DNA of 64,000 bases from Betaproteobacteria bacterium (GCA_016709965.1 JADJLT010000001.1:2129001-2193000), one strand, 5' to 3'; counted from the first letter of the stretch, positions 45,424 to 54,623 are shown. The notes: a model not told the origin generated them from the letters alone. Numbers and translations are program-made.

Positions 45424-46248
45424 ATGACCGAACACGATATTTCACGATACCAGGATATTTTGATCACGACGGCGACTGACGTCGGCTTGAAGATGCTCGC
45501 TGCCATTGCCTTCTGGGTGATTGGTCGCTGGCTGATTGGTATGGCGCTCCGCATGTTGCGTTCCACGCTGGAAAAGCAAAAAGTGGATCCGACCCTGTTG
45601 CGCTACATTGGGTCGATTGTGACCGTCACCTTGAACGTCCTCTTGGTGATCGGCATCCTCGGCTATTTCGGCATTCAGACCACGACGTTTGCCGCGTTGA
45701 TTGCGGCGGGTGGTGTTGCTATCGGCATGGCTTGGTCAGGCTTGCTGGCGCACTTTGCGGCGGGCGCTTTCATGGTGGTGCTGCGCCCGATGAAGGTCGG
45801 CGATTTTGTCTCGGTGGCCGGGGTGACGGGGACAGTGGTGGAACTCGGATTGTTTACGACCACGATCAATACGCCGGACAACGTGCAGACCATCATTGGT
45901 AACAACAAGGTGTTCAGCGAAACAATCCAGAATTTCACGGTCAATCCGTTTCGCCGAGTGGATCTGAAGTGCCAGTTGTCAGGGGCTGCCGATCATCAGG
46001 CGGCCATGGTTTTGCTGCGCGAGAAAATTGCGGCGATTCCGAATGTGCTGCCCGAGCCGAAGGTTGACGTGGAGATTCTCGATTTCACGCTGGTTGGCCC
46101 GGTACTGGCCGTGCGGCCGTATTGCCACAACGACAATTACTGGCAGGTCTATTTCGACACCAACAAGGTGTTGCGTGAAGCGCTGGCGGCAGCCGGGTTC
46201 CCGTCACCCATGCCGGCGCAGAATGTGATCATTACGCAAGCCGCCTGA
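45424..46248 (+). CDS. Small-conductance mechanosensitive channel (MscS family)
   Basis: 274 residues from the ATG at 45424 (GGGGAG upstream). Three membrane helices in the first 110 residues, the last being the glycine/alanine-rich pore helix (FAALIAAGGVAIGMAWSGLL), then the beta domain with MKVGDFVSVAG and the alpha-beta domain. The minimal E. coli MscS layout. It releases solutes on hypo-osmotic shock. Divergent from the ferritin-like operon. Confidence 0.9.
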   Translation: MTEHDISRYQDILITTATDVGLKMLAAIAFWVIGRWLIGMALRMLRSTLEKQKVDPTLLRYIGSIVTVTLNVLLVIGILGYFGIQTTTFAALIAAGGVAIGMAWSGLLAHFAAGAFMVVLRPMKVGDFVSVAGVTGTVVELGLFTTTINTPDNVQTIIGNNKVFSETIQNFTVNPFRRVDLKCQLSGAADHQAAMVLLREKIAAIPNVLPEPKVDVEILDFTLVGPVLAVRPYCHNDNYWQVYFDTNKVLREALAAAGFPSPMPAQNVIITQAA

Positions 46249-46255
46249 TACTTTC

Positions 46256-46318
46256 CCACGGTCAACGGCAAAAAACCGCGAAATTCGGAATTTCGCGGTT
46301 TTTTGCCGTTGACCGTGG
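46256..46318. terminator. Perfect 63-bp palindrome, bidirectional terminator
   Basis: Two 31-base arms (CCACGGTCAACGGCAAAAAA and CCGCGAAATTC on the left) are perfectly complementary around one G. The stem contains an A6/T6 run, and the site lies between the convergent mscS-like and metF genes. The arm tip CCACGGTCAAC recurs at 8033 and 58468. Confidence 0.9.
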
Positions 46319-46327
46319 AGGTTTGAA

Positions 46328-47152
46328 TTAACCCAGGCGTCGGCAGATCTCGGTGGTCAGCGCTGACTGATTCATCGAATAAAAATGCAGGCCGGGGGCG
46401 CCGCCCTTGATCAGGCGTTCGCACAGTTCAGTGACCACATCGAGGCCGAAGGCGCGGATGGCGTCGGTGTCATCGCCGAAGCTCTCGAATTTCTTGCGCA
46501 TCCAACGTGGGATTTCGGCACCGCAGGCGTCCGAGAAGCGGGCCAGCTTGGTGAAACCGGCGATCGGCATGATGCCGGGAATGATCGGTATGTCGACACC
46601 TCGTGCCCTGGCTTCATCAACGAAGTAGAAGTAGGCATCAGGATTGTAGAAGTATTGCGTGATGGCCGAATTGGCACCGGCCTTGACCTTGCGGACGAAG
46701 GCATCCATGTCGTCTTTCGGGCTCCGCGCCTGCGGGTGCCATTCCGGATAGGCGGCCACTTCGATGCTGAACCAGTCACCGGTTTCGGCGCGGATGAATT
46801 CGACCAGTTCGTTGGCATAGCGGAACTCGCCGGTTTCAGCCATGTCGGAGGGCAGGTCGCCACGCAGCGCAACGGTGCGCTTGATGCCGGCGGCCTTGTA
46901 TTCGCCGAGAATTTCGCGAATGCTGTCGCGGCTGGAGCCGATGCAGGAGAGGTGGGGGGCGGCGTCGAAGCCTTCGGCTGCAATTTCTTTGACCACGCTG
47001 AAGGTGCGCTCACGCGTCGAGCCGCCGGCACCGTAGGTAACCGAGAAGAACTCGGGTTTCAGTTTGGCCAGTTCGGCGCGGACGGTGCGCAGCTTTTCGA
47101 CGCCTTCAGGCGTTTGCGGCGGGAAGAATTCGATGGAGATTTCTGTATTCAT
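46328..47152 (-). CDS. metF: Methylenetetrahydrofolate reductase
   Basis: 274 residues with family blocks EFFPPQTPEG at the N-terminus (catalytic Glu), FFSVTYGAGGSTRERT, ALRGDLP and the FAD-site region AITQYFYN. It reduces 5,10-methylene-THF to 5-methyl-THF, feeding methionine synthesis. It overlaps the TlyA-like gene by ATGA. With ahcY and metK further upstream it forms the activated-methyl cycle. Confidence 0.95.
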   Translation of the reverse strand: MNTEISIEFFPPQTPEGVEKLRTVRAELAKLKPEFFSVTYGAGGSTRERTFSVVKEIAAEGFDAAPHLSCIGSSRDSIREILGEYKAAGIKRTVALRGDLPSDMAETGEFRYANELVEFIRAETGDWFSIEVAAYPEWHPQARSPKDDMDAFVRKVKAGANSAITQYFYNPDAYFYFVDEARARGVDIPIIPGIMPIAGFTKLARFSDACGAEIPRWMRKKFESFGDDTDAIRAFGLDVVTELCERLIKGGAPGLHFYSMNQSALTTEICRRLG

Positions 47153-47892
47153 TTGTTTAGCCAGATAAAAAATTCGCGGTTGCCATCACCGCCGGTAATT
47201 GGACTGTCGAACCAGTCTCTTACGGTCAACCCGAAATTTCGGGCAAATTCAAAATATTTTGCTTCAAGCTCACGATAGCAGGCCGGGTTGCGCACAATGC
47301 CGCCTTTGCCGATATTGGCCGCACCAACCTCGAACTGCGGTTTGATCAGCAGCAGCAGATCGCCATGCTCGACCAGCAGCGCCGGCAGCTGCGGCAAAAT
47401 CAGGGTCATCGAGATGAAGGAAACGTCGCCGACGATCAGGTCGAACCCAGCGGCTGGCAGTGCCGTGCCCAGATCTGCGGCGGTCAGCGCCCGGCAGTTG
47501 ATGCCTTCCAGCGCAATGACACGCGGATCGGCCTTGAGCTTGGTGGCCAGCTGGCCATGGCCGACATCGACACCGATGACCTGTTGCGCACCTGCTTGCA
47601 GTAGGCAGTCGGTAAAGCCGCCGGTGGATTGGCCGACATCGAGACAAATTTTTCCGGTCACGACAAGGCCTGTTTTTGCCAGTGCCCCCCCGAGCTTGAG
47701 CCCGCCGCGCGAAGCAAAGCGGTCATCGTCATCAGGCTCGATATGCAATGGGCTGTCCGGTGCCAGTTCGTGGGCCGGCTTGAGCAGAGGGGCACCGTTC
47801 AACGAGACGCGACCGGCGGCGATCATGCGCTGGGCGGCCGTGCGTGAGGGCGCCAGGCCCCGGCTGACGAGCAGACTGTCGAGCCGGGACAT
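47149..47892 (-). CDS. TlyA-like rRNA methyltransferase/hemolysin A
   Basis: 247 residues from the ATG at 47892, where the S4 RNA-binding domain begins (MSRLDSLLVSRGLAPSRTAA). An FtsJ-type methyltransferase follows: CLDVGQSTGGFTDCLL (SAM site), IVGDVSFIS and LIKPQFEVG. TlyA 2'-O-methylates rRNA in some bacteria; others are annotated hemolysin A. Upstream in-frame starts at 47976 and 47982 would add a proline-rich tail. Confidence 0.85.
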   Translation of the reverse strand: MSRLDSLLVSRGLAPSRTAAQRMIAAGRVSLNGAPLLKPAHELAPDSPLHIEPDDDDRFASRGGLKLGGALAKTGLVVTGKICLDVGQSTGGFTDCLLQAGAQQVIGVDVGHGQLATKLKADPRVIALEGINCRALTAADLGTALPAAGFDLIVGDVSFISMTLILPQLPALLVEHGDLLLLIKPQFEVGAANIGKGGIVRNPACYRELEAKYFEFARNFGLTVRDWFDSPITGGDGNREFFIWLNK

Positions 47893-47994
47893 TCCGTGGC
47901 GTTCTATGATGGCGCGTTCCGGCGTGGGGTCAGGTGGCGTGGCCGGGCGGCTGCTGCGCCGGTGGAAGGAGTTCATCGACAAAGGTGAAACGAC

Positions 47995-48876
47995 CTATTT
48001 TTTTGTGACCTTGATGCACTCGACCGGGTGCTCGTAAACATCTTTGCGCTTGTCGTAGAGCGGAATGGTGGTGCCGCTCAGGCGATTGCTTTCGAGGTCT
48101 TTCAGATCGACGTCGGCGACGACAATCTGTTCGAGATTGAGCGTACCTTCGGCCGCGATGCCGTCGCGGGCAAAGGGGAAATCGGATGGCGTAATGATGC
48201 TCGCCTGCCCGTAGTGCATGCCGAGGCCCTCAACCGGCAGATTGCCGACGGTGCTGGTCATGGCGACGAACACCTGGTTTTCGATGGCGCGGGCGTGACA
48301 GCAGTAGCGCACGCGCAGGAAGCCCTGGCGGTCGTCCGTGCATGAGGGAACAAAGAGGATGTCGGCGCCGGCTTCACAGACCATGCGCGCCAACTCGGGG
48401 AATTCGATGTCGTAGCAGATGAGGATGGCAATTTTGCCAAACGGGGTGTCGAAGAGGCGCAGCTGGTCGCCGGCGTCGGTATTCCATTTTTCGCGCTCCC
48501 AGCGCGTGCGGTGGATTTTGTCCTGCTCGAATATTTCGCCGCCAGGGGTGAAGTAATAAGCCGTGTTGAGGAGCCGGCCATCTTCCTTGACCGTGGGGTG
48601 GGTGCCGCCGATGAGATGGACGTTCCATTGCGCGGCCAGTTCCTGCATCAGGTCCTTGTAGCGCTTGGTGTAGTCATTCATGTTGCGGACTGAGGCGCGA
48701 ACATCGCTGGTGTCCATGAACGACAGCAACTGGGTAGTCAGGATTTCTGGCAGCAGGACAAACTGAGGCTTGTAGTCGCCAGCTGCCTTCATGATGAAGC
48801 GAACCTGATTTTCAAAGCCCGACCAGTCATGGATGGGACGGAGCAGGTATTGAACAGCGGCTATTCGAACGATCAT
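47995..48876 (-). CDS. Carbon-nitrogen hydrolase (nitrilase superfamily)
   Basis: 293 residues with the Glu-Lys-Cys triad: Glu in LLPEIL, Lys in DKIHRTR and Cys in ICYDIEFPE. It belongs to the branch that elsewhere is fused behind a GNAT acetyltransferase domain. Here the two are separate genes joined by an ATGA overlap. Substrate unknown; an amidase acting on a small amide or an acylated amine is likely. Confidence 0.88.
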   Translation of the reverse strand: MIVRIAAVQYLLRPIHDWSGFENQVRFIMKAAGDYKPQFVLLPEILTTQLLSFMDTSDVRASVRNMNDYTKRYKDLMQELAAQWNVHLIGGTHPTVKEDGRLLNTAYYFTPGGEIFEQDKIHRTRWEREKWNTDAGDQLRLFDTPFGKIAILICYDIEFPELARMVCEAGADILFVPSCTDDRQGFLRVRYCCHARAIENQVFVAMTSTVGNLPVEGLGMHYGQASIITPSDFPFARDGIAAEGTLNLEQIVVADVDLKDLESNRLSGTTIPLYDKRKDVYEHPVECIKVTKK

Positions 48877-49529
48877 GGGATGATTTTCCTTGGGATGATG
48901 GTTGGAAATTTCAGGTTGTAGTCCGGATTGAGCCAGACAATCAGGGCGGCATTGCCACAGGATTCGTTATCCTCGGGAATGTAGTTTTCCATGATCCGGC
49001 AATAGCTGAAGCCTTCCTTGATTTGAAAGCTCAGGACGGGATCGGTGAGATCCCCCCAGACGACTTTCTGCGCATAAAACTCGGCGCTGATTTCATCCAC
49101 ATAATGGTGGTAGCCGGGTAGCCGGCCACAAGCGATGATGCGCTTTAGATTCATGGCACGGCACAGCGCCCGTCGTCCTTCGTAAAGCAAATGCCCGATG
49201 CCCTCGCCACGCAGTGTCGGATCGACGAATATTTCCGCCCCATAGAGCGTTCGCCCGTGCGGGTTGTGATTGGCGAAGGTGCCGGCGCCGGTGATCTCTT
49301 TCCAGTTGTGCGATTCTGACCAGTCGTCCCAGAGGACAATCAGTGAGCTGGCGCATCCGACCAGGCCATTTTCGTTTTCGGCGACGATCTGGCCTTGGGG
49401 AAATACAGAAAGTTGCTCCTGAAGTTTGTGTGAACTCCAGGGTGGGATGTCGGGATAGACGCGCGCCTGCAAGGCGATGAGTTTCGGCAGGTCATCCGGT
49501 TGCGTATGGCGTATCTGGATGTTACTCAT
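48873..49529 (-). CDS. GNAT-family acetyltransferase paired with nitrilase
   Basis: 218 residues with CAGGAGA upstream. The acetyl-CoA loop is LRGEGIGHLLYEGRRA. The sequence resembles the N-terminal half of GNAT/nitrilase fusion proteins (for example YhcX of Bacillus). Its stop overlaps the nitrilase start by ATGA, so a joint reaction such as making and hydrolysing an N-acyl compound can be inferred. Confidence 0.82.
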   Translation of the reverse strand: MSNIQIRHTQPDDLPKLIALQARVYPDIPPWSSHKLQEQLSVFPQGQIVAENENGLVGCASSLIVLWDDWSESHNWKEITGAGTFANHNPHGRTLYGAEIFVDPTLRGEGIGHLLYEGRRALCRAMNLKRIIACGRLPGYHHYVDEISAEFYAQKVVWGDLTDPVLSFQIKEGFSYCRIMENYIPEDNESCGNAALIVWLNPDYNLKFPTIIPRKIIP

Positions 49530-49599
49530 GCAGAATCTCCTGTTGTTCGCTTTAAACCGGCAAGCCGAAAGTGGCTTGCCGGGCGGAGCATGTGCCTGA

Positions 49600-51012
49600 T
49601 CAGTAGCGGTAGTGTTCAGTCTTGTACGGGCCTTCCTTCGGTACGCTGATATAGGCGGCCTGCTCGTCAGTCAGCTCTGACAACTGGGCATTCAGTGTCT
49701 TCAACTGCAGGCGGGCGACCTTTTCGTCCAGGTGCTTGGGCAGGGTGTAGACGCCGACCGGGTACTTGTTCGAACCCTTGACCGCTTCCGTCCACAGTTC
49801 GATCTGGGCGATCGTCTGGTTGGCGAACGACGAAGACATGACGTAGGACGGGTGGCCGGTACCGCAGCCGAGGTTCACCAGGCGACCCTTGGCGAGCAGG
49901 ATGATGCGCTTGCCGTCCGGGAAGATCACGTGGTCGACCTGCGGCTTGATTTCTTCCCACTGGTACTTCTCGATCGAAGCGACGTCGATTTCGTTGTCGA
50001 AGTGACCGATGTTGCAGACGATGGCGTTGTTCTTCATCGCGGCCATGTGGTCATGGGTGATGACGTGGAAGTTGCCGGTCGTGGTGACGAAGATGTCGGC
50101 CTTGTCGGCGGCGAATTCCGTGGTGACGACGCGGTAGCCTTCCATGGCGGCTTGCAAGGCACAGATCGGATCAATTTCAGTGACCCAGACTTGGGCAGAC
50201 AGCGCGCGCATGGCTTGGGCGCAGCCCTTGCCCACGTCGCCGTAACCGATGATGACGGCGACCTTGCCCGCGATCATCACGTCGGTGGCGCGCTTGATGC
50301 CGTCGACCAGCGATTCGCGGCAACCATAGAGGTTGTCGAACTTGGACTTGGTCACCGAGTCATTGACGTTGATGCCCGGGAACTTGAGTTCGCCACGCTG
50401 ATGCATCTGGTACAGGCGATGCACGCCGGTGGTGGTTTCTTCGGTGACGCCCTTGATGGCGGCCAGACGCACGGAGTACCAGGTCGGATCAATGGCCAGC
50501 TTGGCCTTGATGGCGGCGAAGAGGATCGTTTCTTCTTCGGAACCTGGCTTGGCAACAACCGAGATGTCCTTTTCGGCACGGGCGCCGAGGTGCAGCAACA
50601 GGGTGGCATCGCCGCCGTCGTCGAGGATCATGTTCGAATAGCCACCGTCGGCCCATTCGAAGATGCGGTGGGTGTAATCCCAGTAATCGACCAGGGTTTC
50701 GCCCTTGATCGCGAAGACCGGGATGTTCTGCGCGGCGATGGCGGCGGCAGCGTGATCCTGCGTCGAGAAGATATTGCACGAAGCCCAGCGGACTTCGGCG
50801 CCGAGCGCGGTTAGCGTCTCGATCAGTACGGCGGTCTGGATGGTCATGTGCAGCGAACCGGTGATGCGGGCGCCCTTGAGCGGTTGGGTCTTCGCGAATT
50901 CTTCGCGAATGGCCATCAGGCCCGGCATCTCGGTTTCAGCAATGAGAATTTCCTTGCGACCCCAGTCGGCAAGGTTGATGTCGGCGATAACGCAGTCTTT
51001 GAATTCAGCCAC
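49600..51012 (-). CDS. ahcY: S-adenosylhomocysteine hydrolase
   Basis: 470 residues with a GTG start (AGGAG six bases upstream). Diagnostic blocks: SCNIFSTQDHAAAAI, GVTEETTTGVHRLYQM, NDSVTKSKFDNLYG, NAD-binding GYGDVGKGCA and C-terminal KTEHYRY. It splits S-adenosylhomocysteine to adenosine and homocysteine. The length includes the extra segment common in proteobacterial enzymes. An SAH riboswitch lies in its leader. Confidence 0.97.
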   Translation of the reverse strand: MAEFKDCVIADINLADWGRKEILIAETEMPGLMAIREEFAKTQPLKGARITGSLHMTIQTAVLIETLTALGAEVRWASCNIFSTQDHAAAAIAAQNIPVFAIKGETLVDYWDYTHRIFEWADGGYSNMILDDGGDATLLLHLGARAEKDISVVAKPGSEEETILFAAIKAKLAIDPTWYSVRLAAIKGVTEETTTGVHRLYQMHQRGELKFPGINVNDSVTKSKFDNLYGCRESLVDGIKRATDVMIAGKVAVIIGYGDVGKGCAQAMRALSAQVWVTEIDPICALQAAMEGYRVVTTEFAADKADIFVTTTGNFHVITHDHMAAMKNNAIVCNIGHFDNEIDVASIEKYQWEEIKPQVDHVIFPDGKRIILLAKGRLVNLGCGTGHPSYVMSSSFANQTIAQIELWTEAVKGSNKYPVGVYTLPKHLDEKVARLQLKTLNAQLSELTDEQAAYISVPKEGPYKTEHYRY

Positions 51013-51082
51013 AGTAAGCTCCTGATGAACTGTGGCCGGGAGGGATGCTCACCCGGCATCCCGTGCCCGGCACGGATTAAAT

Positions 51083-51154
51083 GGGTGAGCGCAGTTTCAA
51101 ACCGAGCCTGAGGGAGTGGTTTCAAAAACCAAGCCCCTGCAGCGCCCCTCGGTA
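51083..51154 (-). promoter_or_regulatory. SAH riboswitch upstream of ahcY
   Basis: On the minus strand the leader has CCGAG then GGGCGCTGCAGGGG, later CTCAGGCTCGG closing the first helix, and GCGCTCACC that can pair back with GGCGC as the pseudoknot. This is the conserved pattern of the SAH aptamer, which turns on ahcY when its substrate accumulates. A consensus TATAAT (51163-51168) sits just upstream, and hairpins CCGTGCC/GGCACGG and GGGATGC/GCATCCC between aptamer and start may form the expression platform. Confidence 0.88.
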
Positions 51155-51176
51155 GGTTAAGGATTATAAACCGATT

Positions 51177-52388
51177 TCATGCCTTGTCGCCGGCCCAGTA
51201 GCGGTCTACATCCTTGATTCCCCATTTGGCGGCATCGTCGCGCCCCGCGATTTTCTCGGGGCTGCGTGCCAGGTCAATGGTTTCTGGCTTGATGTAGGCA
51301 TTCGACTTGGTTGAGAAAAACACCTTCACCTTGGGCTTTAGTAGGGATTGATCGCCTTGTTCGATCACCACGCCCAGTTTGCCGGACTCAAGACGAACGA
51401 ACGAACCGATCGGGTAAATACCCAAACTTTTGACGAAAGCCTGGAAGACAGTCGGATCAAAATGCCCCTTCCATTCCGCCATCCGCTTGATCGATTCGGC
51501 AGGGTCCCAGCCGGCTTTATAGGGTCGGTTCGAGGTCACTGCGTCATAGACGTCGCATACCGCGCCCATCTTGGCGTAGAGGCTCATCGTCTCGCCATTC
51601 AGACCCTTCGGATAGCCGCTGCCATCAATCTTTTCGTGATGGTGCAGGCAAACGTCCTTGGTCATCTCGCTGATGCCTTTGCCTTCTAGCAGGAGTTTGT
51701 AACCTTCTTCCGGATGCGTCTTGACCAGCGCAAACTCCTCGTCGGTCAGCTTGCCCGGCTTGTTCAATATTTCAATCGGAATCATCGCCTTGCCGAGGTC
51801 GTGCAGCAGGCCAGCCATCCCGGCGTCGCGGGTTTGCTGCTCGTCCAGGCCGAGTTGCCGGGAGAGCGCGATCATCAGTGCGCAAACCGCCACGGAGTGC
51901 ATATAGGTGTAGTCGTCAGCAACTTTCAAGCGAGCCAGGCTGATCAACGCACCCGGATTACGCATGACGGAATTGGATATCTCTTCGACCAGCGGTGCCG
52001 CCGCTTCGGCCTCAATGGCCTTGCCCATGCGCGCTTCCTGAAACATGGAGACAACGGCTTCCTTGCCCTTGGCGCAGATTTTCGCGGCGCGTCTGATCTC
52101 ATCGTTGAAGCCGGTTTTTTCCTGGACTGCAGGCGGCGCATACGGTACTGATTCAGCGGTGACGATTTCGATCGCGGTGTCTGTTGCGAGGGCGGCTGTT
52201 TCAGTATCCAGCCCCTTGGCAATGTTTATCCAGACTTCCTTGATCGGGCTTTCAAGAATCAGCGCAATATCCTTGGCGTTATTCAGTACGAACTTGTTTC
52301 GCCAGAACGGATGCTCGAGCCAAGCACCGCAGAAGGCCTCCAAGTGCATGCCCAAGCGTATTTGCTCGACAGGGATTTTTTTAAGCAT
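51177..52388 (-). CDS. HD-GYP cyclic-di-GMP phosphodiesterase (DUF3391)
   Basis: 403 residues from the ATG at 52388; a TTG at 52406 is less likely. The N-terminal DUF3391 domain (about 1-120) is followed by an HD-GYP domain with HSVAVCALM, LLHDLGKAMIP, HPEEGYKLL, HHHEKIDGSGYPKG and DVYDAVTSNRPYK. The complete HD and GYP motifs suggest an active enzyme degrading cyclic-di-GMP. No membrane segment; it may sense through DUF3391. Confidence 0.92.
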   Translation of the reverse strand: MLKKIPVEQIRLGMHLEAFCGAWLEHPFWRNKFVLNNAKDIALILESPIKEVWINIAKGLDTETAALATDTAIEIVTAESVPYAPPAVQEKTGFNDEIRRAAKICAKGKEAVVSMFQEARMGKAIEAEAAAPLVEEISNSVMRNPGALISLARLKVADDYTYMHSVAVCALMIALSRQLGLDEQQTRDAGMAGLLHDLGKAMIPIEILNKPGKLTDEEFALVKTHPEEGYKLLLEGKGISEMTKDVCLHHHEKIDGSGYPKGLNGETMSLYAKMGAVCDVYDAVTSNRPYKAGWDPAESIKRMAEWKGHFDPTVFQAFVKSLGIYPIGSFVRLESGKLGVVIEQGDQSLLKPKVKVFFSTKSNAYIKPETIDLARSPEKIAGRDDAAKWGIKDVDRYWAGDKA

Positions 52389-52404
52389 ATTTGGAAATTT
52401 TACC

Positions 52405-52434
52405 AAAAAAAGGGAGCCGGCTGGCTCCCTTTTT
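52405..52434. terminator. Terminator after metK
   Basis: AGGGAGCC and GGCTCCCT with loop GGCT, flanked by an A run on one side and a T run on the other. On the minus strand it ends the metK transcript before the HD-GYP gene. Confidence 0.88.
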
Positions 52435-52451
52435 GTGGCGATTTCCGTGCC

Positions 52452-53615
52452 TTACAGGCCAGCGTCAGATTTCAAGAGGTTGGCGCGATCGGTCGCTTCC
52501 CAGCTGAATTCCGGCTCGTCGCGGCCAAAATGGCCGTACGCGGCAGTTTTCTGATAAATCGGACGAAGCAGGTCGAGCATATTGACGATGCCCTTAGGGC
52601 GCAGGTCGAAGTGCTTGCGAACCAGCGCGGTGAGGGTTTCGTTGCTCACCTTGCCGGTGCCGTAGGTCTCGACCATGATCGACGTCGGTTCTGCAACGCC
52701 GATCGCATAGGATACCTGGACCAGGCAGCGTGAGGCCAGACCGGCGGCGACAATGTTCTTTGCAACGTAACGGGTGGCGTAGGCGGCAGAGCGGTCGACC
52801 TTGGACGGATCCTTGCCGGAGAAGGCGCCTCCACCGTGTGGGGCGGCACCGCCGTAGGTGTCAACAATGATCTTGCGGCCGGTCAGGCCGCAGTCGCCTT
52901 GCGGACCGCCGACGACAAAACGGCCGGTCGGATTGACCAAGTACTTGATGTCGCCCTTGATCAGCTCCTTCGGCAGCACGGGTTTGATGATTTGCTCGAT
53001 GGTGGCTTCGCGCAGGTCTTCCAGACTGATGTCCGGCGAGTGCTGGGTCGAAAGGACGACGGTGTCGATCGAGTCAGGTTTGCCATCTACGTAGCGGATG
53101 GTGACTTGGGACTTGGCGTCCGGGCGTGCCCACGGCAGACGGCCGTCTTTGCGCAGCATGGCCTGACGTTCGACCAGGCGGTGCGACAGGTAGATCGGCA
53201 GCGGCATCAGCGATGGGGTTTCGTCGCAGGCGTAGCCAAACATCAGTCCCTGATCGCCGGCGCCCTGACCAAGGTTGTCGTCGTAGGCAGCATTGACGCC
53301 CTGGGCGATGTCCGGGCTCTGCTTGTCGTAGGCGACGAGCACGGCGCAACCCTTGTAGTCGATGCCGTAGTCGGTGTTGTCGTAGCCGATGCGCTTGATG
53401 GTGTCACGGGCAACTTGAATGTAATCAACGTTGGCGTTGGTGGTGATTTCACCAGCCAGCACGACGAGACCGGTGTTACAGAGGGTTTCGGCAGCAACGC
53501 GGGAGTGCTTGTCCTGCGCCAGAATGGCGTCGAGGATAGCGTCGGAAATCTGGTCGGCAACCTTGTCCGGATGGCCTTCGCCGACTGATTCGGATGTGAA
53601 GAAATATTCGCTCAT
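52452..53615 (-). CDS. metK: S-adenosylmethionine synthetase
   Basis: 387 residues from the ATG at 53615, with GGAG six bases upstream. Signature motifs: FTSESVGEGHPDK, GAGDQGLMFGYA, GGGAFSGKDPSKVDRS and the ATP-binding KYLVNPTGRFVVGGP. It makes S-adenosylmethionine from methionine and ATP. Divergent from the acyltransferase genes across a 158-bp intergenic region. Confidence 0.97.
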   Translation of the reverse strand: MSEYFFTSESVGEGHPDKVADQISDAILDAILAQDKHSRVAAETLCNTGLVVLAGEITTNANVDYIQVARDTIKRIGYDNTDYGIDYKGCAVLVAYDKQSPDIAQGVNAAYDDNLGQGAGDQGLMFGYACDETPSLMPLPIYLSHRLVERQAMLRKDGRLPWARPDAKSQVTIRYVDGKPDSIDTVVLSTQHSPDISLEDLREATIEQIIKPVLPKELIKGDIKYLVNPTGRFVVGGPQGDCGLTGRKIIVDTYGGAAPHGGGAFSGKDPSKVDRSAAYATRYVAKNIVAAGLASRCLVQVSYAIGVAEPTSIMVETYGTGKVSNETLTALVRKHFDLRPKGIVNMLDLLRPIYQKTAAYGHFGRDEPEFSWEATDRANLLKSDAGL

Positions 53616-53628
53616 GCGAAGCTCCAAT

Positions 53629-53660
53629 GGTCCTTTGTCCGGCGTTACCGGCTTCGGACC
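53629..53660 (-). promoter_or_regulatory. Structured element in the metK leader
   Basis: On the minus strand GGTCC and GGACC enclose a smaller CCGG/CCGG stem directly before the metK ribosome site. It could affect translation, but it matches no SAM riboswitch class I can recognise. Confidence 0.3.
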
Positions 53661-53773
53661 ACGAGCAGGTGACGCTTTAGCAGAATTTATTAGTCGCCCC
53701 GCAAGTTGTCTGTTTAACTCGGCGAACGGATAATATTAAACTTTTCTCAGGGGGATTCAACCCCCGGGGCCTC

Positions 53774-54616
53774 ATGGTTTTCATTTTTCGCCTTCTTTCC
53801 TTCTTGCCTCTGAGTATTCTGCATCTGTTGGGTGCAGGACTTGGGCGCCTGACTTATTGGTTGTCGCCGACTTATCGTCGTCACTTGCGGGAAAATCTCG
53901 CCCAGGCCGGGTTGGCACCTGCCTTGCGCGGCAAGGTGGCGGCTGAAACCGGCAAGCAGATGCTGGAACTGGCTCGCATCTGGATGCGTCCGCTGGAAGA
54001 GGCTGTTCCGCTGGTGGTCGACGTAGTGGGTTGGGCGCATGTCGAGGCAGCGCAGCAAGCCGGCAAGGGGATCGTTTTCCTGACGCCGCATTTGGGCTGC
54101 TTTGAAATTACCGCTCAATACCTTTCTTCATTTGGCGACATCACGGTGTTGTACCGTGCACCCAAATCGGCCGTGGCGCAGGAGCTGATTCTGACTGGAC
54201 GCAAACGGGCGCACTTGCATCTGGCACCTGCCGACTTGTCCGGTGTGCGTTCATTGATCAAGGCGCTCAAAAGGGGCGAGATGGTGGGCATGCTGCCGGA
54301 TCAGGCGCCGAAGACCGGTGAAGGAGCATGGCTCAAATTTTTCGGACGTTATGCCTATACGATGACGCTGGCGGCTCGCCTGACAGAAACCGGAGCGGCG
54401 TCGTTGTTGACGTGGGGCGAACGCCTGCCTGGCGGGCGGGGATACCGCGTGCATTTCCAGCCACCCCAGAATCCGTTGGCGGGTTCCACGGTCGACCGGG
54501 CGCAGCAGATAAATTCGGAAATTGAGCTGCTTATTCAGCAATGCCCGACGCAATATCTATGGGGCTATAACCGATACAAACGACCCGGTGGCGCCGAGCT
54601 GCCGCCCGCGGAGTGA
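53774..54616 (+). CDS. LpxL/HtrB-type lipid acyltransferase, copy 1
   Basis: 280 residues. One N-terminal membrane segment (MVFIFRLLSFLPLSILHLLG), then the catalytic HxxxxE motif HLGCFE and a PDQAP block in place of the usual DQ motif. These inner-membrane enzymes add secondary acyl chains to lipid A. It is followed seven bases later by a second, diverged homologue. Confidence 0.88.
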   Translation: MVFIFRLLSFLPLSILHLLGAGLGRLTYWLSPTYRRHLRENLAQAGLAPALRGKVAAETGKQMLELARIWMRPLEEAVPLVVDVVGWAHVEAAQQAGKGIVFLTPHLGCFEITAQYLSSFGDITVLYRAPKSAVAQELILTGRKRAHLHLAPADLSGVRSLIKALKRGEMVGMLPDQAPKTGEGAWLKFFGRYAYTMTLAARLTETGAASLLTWGERLPGGRGYRVHFQPPQNPLAGSTVDRAQQINSEIELLIQQCPTQYLWGYNRYKRPGGAELPPAE

Positions 54617-54623
54617 TTGGCTG

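Noticed and set aside
53629..53660. SAM riboswitch in the metK leader
   Set aside because: Only a simple nested hairpin is visible; none of the conserved SAM aptamer blocks could be found.
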